The translations under genes and the position numbers were made by a program. Below the pieces are notes generated by a model, which saw only the letters and a list, made by a program, of their open reading frames with translations, was not told the DNA's origin and did not search any database. This document shows positions 6,927 to 7,834 of a DNA stretch of 7,834 nt, one piece after another; the stretch's first letter is position 1; each line of letters opens with the position of its first letter. This stretch comes from JAZGDL01 sp036477795. Lineage in GTDB: Bacteria > Planctomycetota > Phycisphaerae > UBA1845. The stretch lies in the NCBI GenBank assembly GCA_036477795.1, contig JAZGDL010000326.1:1-7834 (forward strand), given 5' to 3'.

Positions 6927-7088
6927 CTACAATCTCCGATCTGGCGTATGGTCTCGCCCGCCGACGGCCGACAACGAGCGCCCCACATCCTCCTGGAACC
7001 AACTATTCCCGACCGTCGTAAGGGAATCACCCTCTACATCGTCGGTTGCCTGGCACAGCTCCTTTAGTCCGCATGATGCCTCCAGCAC
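6927..7088 (-). CDS. Possible short ORF or gene remnant upstream of the small minus-strand gene
   Basis: Reading from a possible GTG at 7088, 53 residues end at the TAG at 6929-6927, which touches the GTG of the next gene (TAGGTG). The translation includes LKELCQATDDVEGDSLTTVG and NSWFQEDVGRSLSAVGG, which looks more protein-like than the repeat-derived sequence beyond it. There is no convincing ribosome site; AAAGGAG inside the ORF is followed only by an out-of-frame GTG. A longer version from ATG 7256 runs through the tandem repeats and is not credible. It could be a small coupled gene, the decayed N-terminal part of the neighbour, or chance. I recognise no family. Confidence 0.25.
   Translation of the reverse strand: MLEASCGLKELCQATDDVEGDSLTTVGNSWFQEDVGRSLSAVGGRDHTPDRRL
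6934..6937 (-). promoter_or_regulatory. Ribosome binding site fixing the GTG start of the small minus-strand gene
   Basis: On the minus strand the sequence reads GGAG, seven bases, GTG. The last three of those seven bases are TAG in the same frame, so translation cannot begin further upstream. Confidence 0.65.
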
Positions 7089-7095
7089 GGGATTT

Positions 7096-7200
7096 GGAAG
7101 AAGAAAGGCACGGAAGGACGAAGGCACGTAGAGGAAAAAAGGGACAAAGGGACGTAGAGACGAACGGACGTGGGGACGTAGAGACGTAGATACGTAGGGG
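7096..7200. repeat. Degenerate tandem-repeat tract based on GACGTAGA
   Basis: The purine-rich tract carries ACGTAG at 7126, 7152, 7176, 7184 and 7192. The last three are in exact 8-base register. The 14 bases GGGACGTAGAGACG occur twice, at 7149-7162 and 7173-7186. The left part has the related unit AAGGCACG/GGAAGGACG. Read on the minus strand it yields Thr/Ser/Leu/Arg/Pro-rich open frames in more than one phase, which are artefacts. It is not a CRISPR array: units are short, unequal and without spacers. Confidence 0.8.
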
Positions 7201-7206
7201 AACCCC

Positions 7207-7241
7207 CAATCGTCAATCCGCAATCCCCAACCCGCAATACG
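7207..7241. repeat. Five-copy heptanucleotide tandem repeat, consensus CAATCCG
   Basis: Five consecutive 7-base units are CAATCGT, CAATCCG, CAATCCC, CAACCCG and CAATACG, with no bases between them. Each of the first two bases is invariant and most units differ from the consensus by one or two bases. The array ends four bases before the -35 box of the promoter at 7246. Confidence 0.85.
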
Positions 7242-7245
7242 TAGA

Positions 7246-7274
7246 TTGACACCCACACCGCGCCGCCTTAGAAT
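7246..7274 (+). promoter_or_regulatory. Sigma-70 type promoter for the FHA gene
   Basis: A perfect -35 box TTGACA (7246-7251) is followed by exactly 17 bases and a -10 box TAGAAT (7269-7274), five of six consensus bases. Transcription would begin near 7281. The only gene downstream is the FHA gene, so the leader would be about 100 bases. Because the -10 box overlaps the in-frame ATG at 7273, that ATG cannot be the start if this promoter is used. Confidence 0.75.
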
Positions 7275-7280
7275 GGCTCT

Positions 7281-7383
7281 TGAATGGTGGCTGTGGATGA
7301 CTGCGCTGGCAAAGACCGCAGAAGCAGCCGCATATCTGTTCAGAGCCAGAAAAGAACGCCCTTCACAGGCGGGGAGCAGGATC
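7281..7383 (+). other. Probable 5' leader of the FHA gene
   Basis: This stretch lies between the predicted transcription start and the chosen GTG. It is open in the FHA frame and contains an in-frame ATG at 7297 with a poor ribosome site, so an N-terminal extension of 29 residues (MTALAKTAEAAAYLF and on) is possible. No riboswitch or strong hairpin is apparent. Confidence 0.4.
7371..7376 (+). promoter_or_regulatory. Ribosome binding site for the FHA gene
   Basis: GGGGAG ends 7 bases before the GTG at 7384, a good spacing. It supports this start over the ATGs at 7273 and 7297, which have no such site. Confidence 0.6.
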
Positions 7384-7834
7384 GTGCCCGCACCGTTTCT
7401 CTACGTACTGCAGGGCCCGGACAGAGGGCGGGTCTTCGGTACGCCTGAAAAATCAGCGGTTCTGGGACGACAATCCCACGAGATTCCGCTCACCGATCAC
7501 TCCATTTCCCGGCAACACGCCAGGGTGATTCGAAAGAACGGCCATTGGGTAATCGAGGACGCCCAAAGCTCCAACGGCACCTACGTGAACGGGACGCGCA
7601 TCCATCAGCCGACAACCCTCAACCGCGGCGACAAGATCAGGCTGGGCGGCACCGTAATGGTGTTCAACGGGGATGATCCTTTGGACCGAGCGACCGATAG
7701 CCAGCGAAGCGAACACCGCGTTGAATGGGACCTGGAGGACAAGCCCATCGATTCGTCCATCCTGGCCAGCGCCAGCGCCAGCGAGGAAAGCGTCATCCTG
7801 GCCTCGCCCGAAGCCTACGACGCCGTCCACGCCT
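7384..7834 (+). CDS. FHA-domain signalling protein, N-terminal part (3' end outside window)
   Basis: The frame is open from GTG 7384 to the right edge, 150 residues. An FHA domain, which binds phosphothreonine peptides, fills about residues 6-95: the LGRQ motif with GR at 28-29, SISRQHARV with S42, R43 and H45, the SSNGTYVNG loop with S63, N64, G65, T66, N69 and G70, and the closing strand RGDKIRLGGTVMVF. All phosphopeptide-contacting positions usual for the family are present, so the domain should bind. The following linker (about 96-150) is polar and holds a doubled motif, SSILAS and ESVILAS. In planctomycetes such an FHA domain and linker commonly precede a GAF domain and an output such as a histidine kinase, PP2C/SpoIIE phosphatase or cyclase; which one applies here lies outside the window. 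It has its own promoter and is probably not part of the upstream operon. Confidence 0.85.
   Translation, partial: MPAPFLYVLQGPDRGRVFGTPEKSAVLGRQSHEIPLTDHSISRQHARVIRKNGHWVIEDAQSSNGTYVNGTRIHQPTTLNRGDKIRLGGTVMVFNGDDPLDRATDSQRSEHRVEWDLEDKPIDSSILASASASEESVILASPEAYDAVHA
7765..7782 (+). repeat. Three GCCAGC hexamers inside the FHA gene
   Basis: GCCAGC is repeated three times without interruption and encodes Ala-Ser three times in the linker after the FHA domain. Gain or loss of a copy would stay in frame and only change linker length. Confidence 0.7.

Noticed and set aside
6315..7067. Plus-strand ORF of 250 residues over the small minus-strand gene
   Set aside because: Its first part is a translation of the REP-like hairpins and it lacks a ribosome site; the minus-strand gene has a start signal and ordered secondary-structure patterns.
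7192..7217. Minus-strand promoter TTGACG with a -10 about 17-18 bases on, towards the small gene
   Set aside because: The candidate -10 (TATCTA or GTATCT) is a poor match and the boxes fall inside the tandem repeats.
7096..7241. Possible CRISPR array
   Set aside because: Units are 7-8 bases or irregular, with no 25-40 base repeats, no unique spacers and no cas genes.
6927..7256. Minus-strand ORF of 109 residues from ATG 7256
   Set aside because: Its first half is encoded by the ACGTAG and CAATCCG tandem repeats, giving Ser/Leu/Arg/Pro sequence; at most the last 50 residues might be real.

Overview
The window is GC-rich, densely coded bacterial DNA. The best guess for the source is a planctomycete or a relative (Planctomycetota, perhaps Phycisphaerae-like). 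That is inferred from three things: an FHA protein whose Ser/Ala-rich linker looks like planctomycete FHA signalling proteins, hairpin repeats built on GGTCCGC/GCGGACC, and degenerate ACGTAG and CAATCCG repeat tracts of a kind I associate with these genomes. No rRNA, tRNA or housekeeping marker is present to confirm it.

Layout. Positions 1-6296 hold one tightly packed plus-strand gene cluster: the 3' end of an HflC-like SPFH gene (1-378), an HflK-like SPFH gene (371-1663), an ABC ATPase (1660-2907), an ABC-2 type permease with a large soluble insertion (2900-4282), and a 659-residue membrane-anchored protein of unknown function with a helical-repeat look (4317-6296). The first four genes overlap by 8, 4 and 8 bases, and the last gap is 34 bases, so this is almost certainly one operon with translational coupling. 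Its promoter lies upstream of the window.

Positions 6302-6394 hold REP-like hairpins between convergent genes. A small minus-strand gene of unknown function (6405-6926) follows, with a possible short ORF or remnant directly upstream of it (6927-7088). Positions 7096-7241 hold two degenerate tandem-repeat tracts. Immediately after them is a very good sigma-70 type promoter (TTGACA, 17 bases, TAGAAT) for an FHA-domain signalling gene that begins at 7384 and runs off the right edge.

How the genes may work together. HflK/HflC proteins form large ring- or cage-like membrane assemblies, classically around the FtsH protease. Here the pair is in the order C then K and is fused transcriptionally to an ABC-2 transporter and a membrane-anchored helical protein rather than to a protease. 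The simplest reading is a membrane-microdomain-scaffolded ABC exporter or remodelling complex with an unknown substrate. This operon is the best candidate in the window for an undescribed system. The FHA gene is a separate, independently promoted signalling unit.
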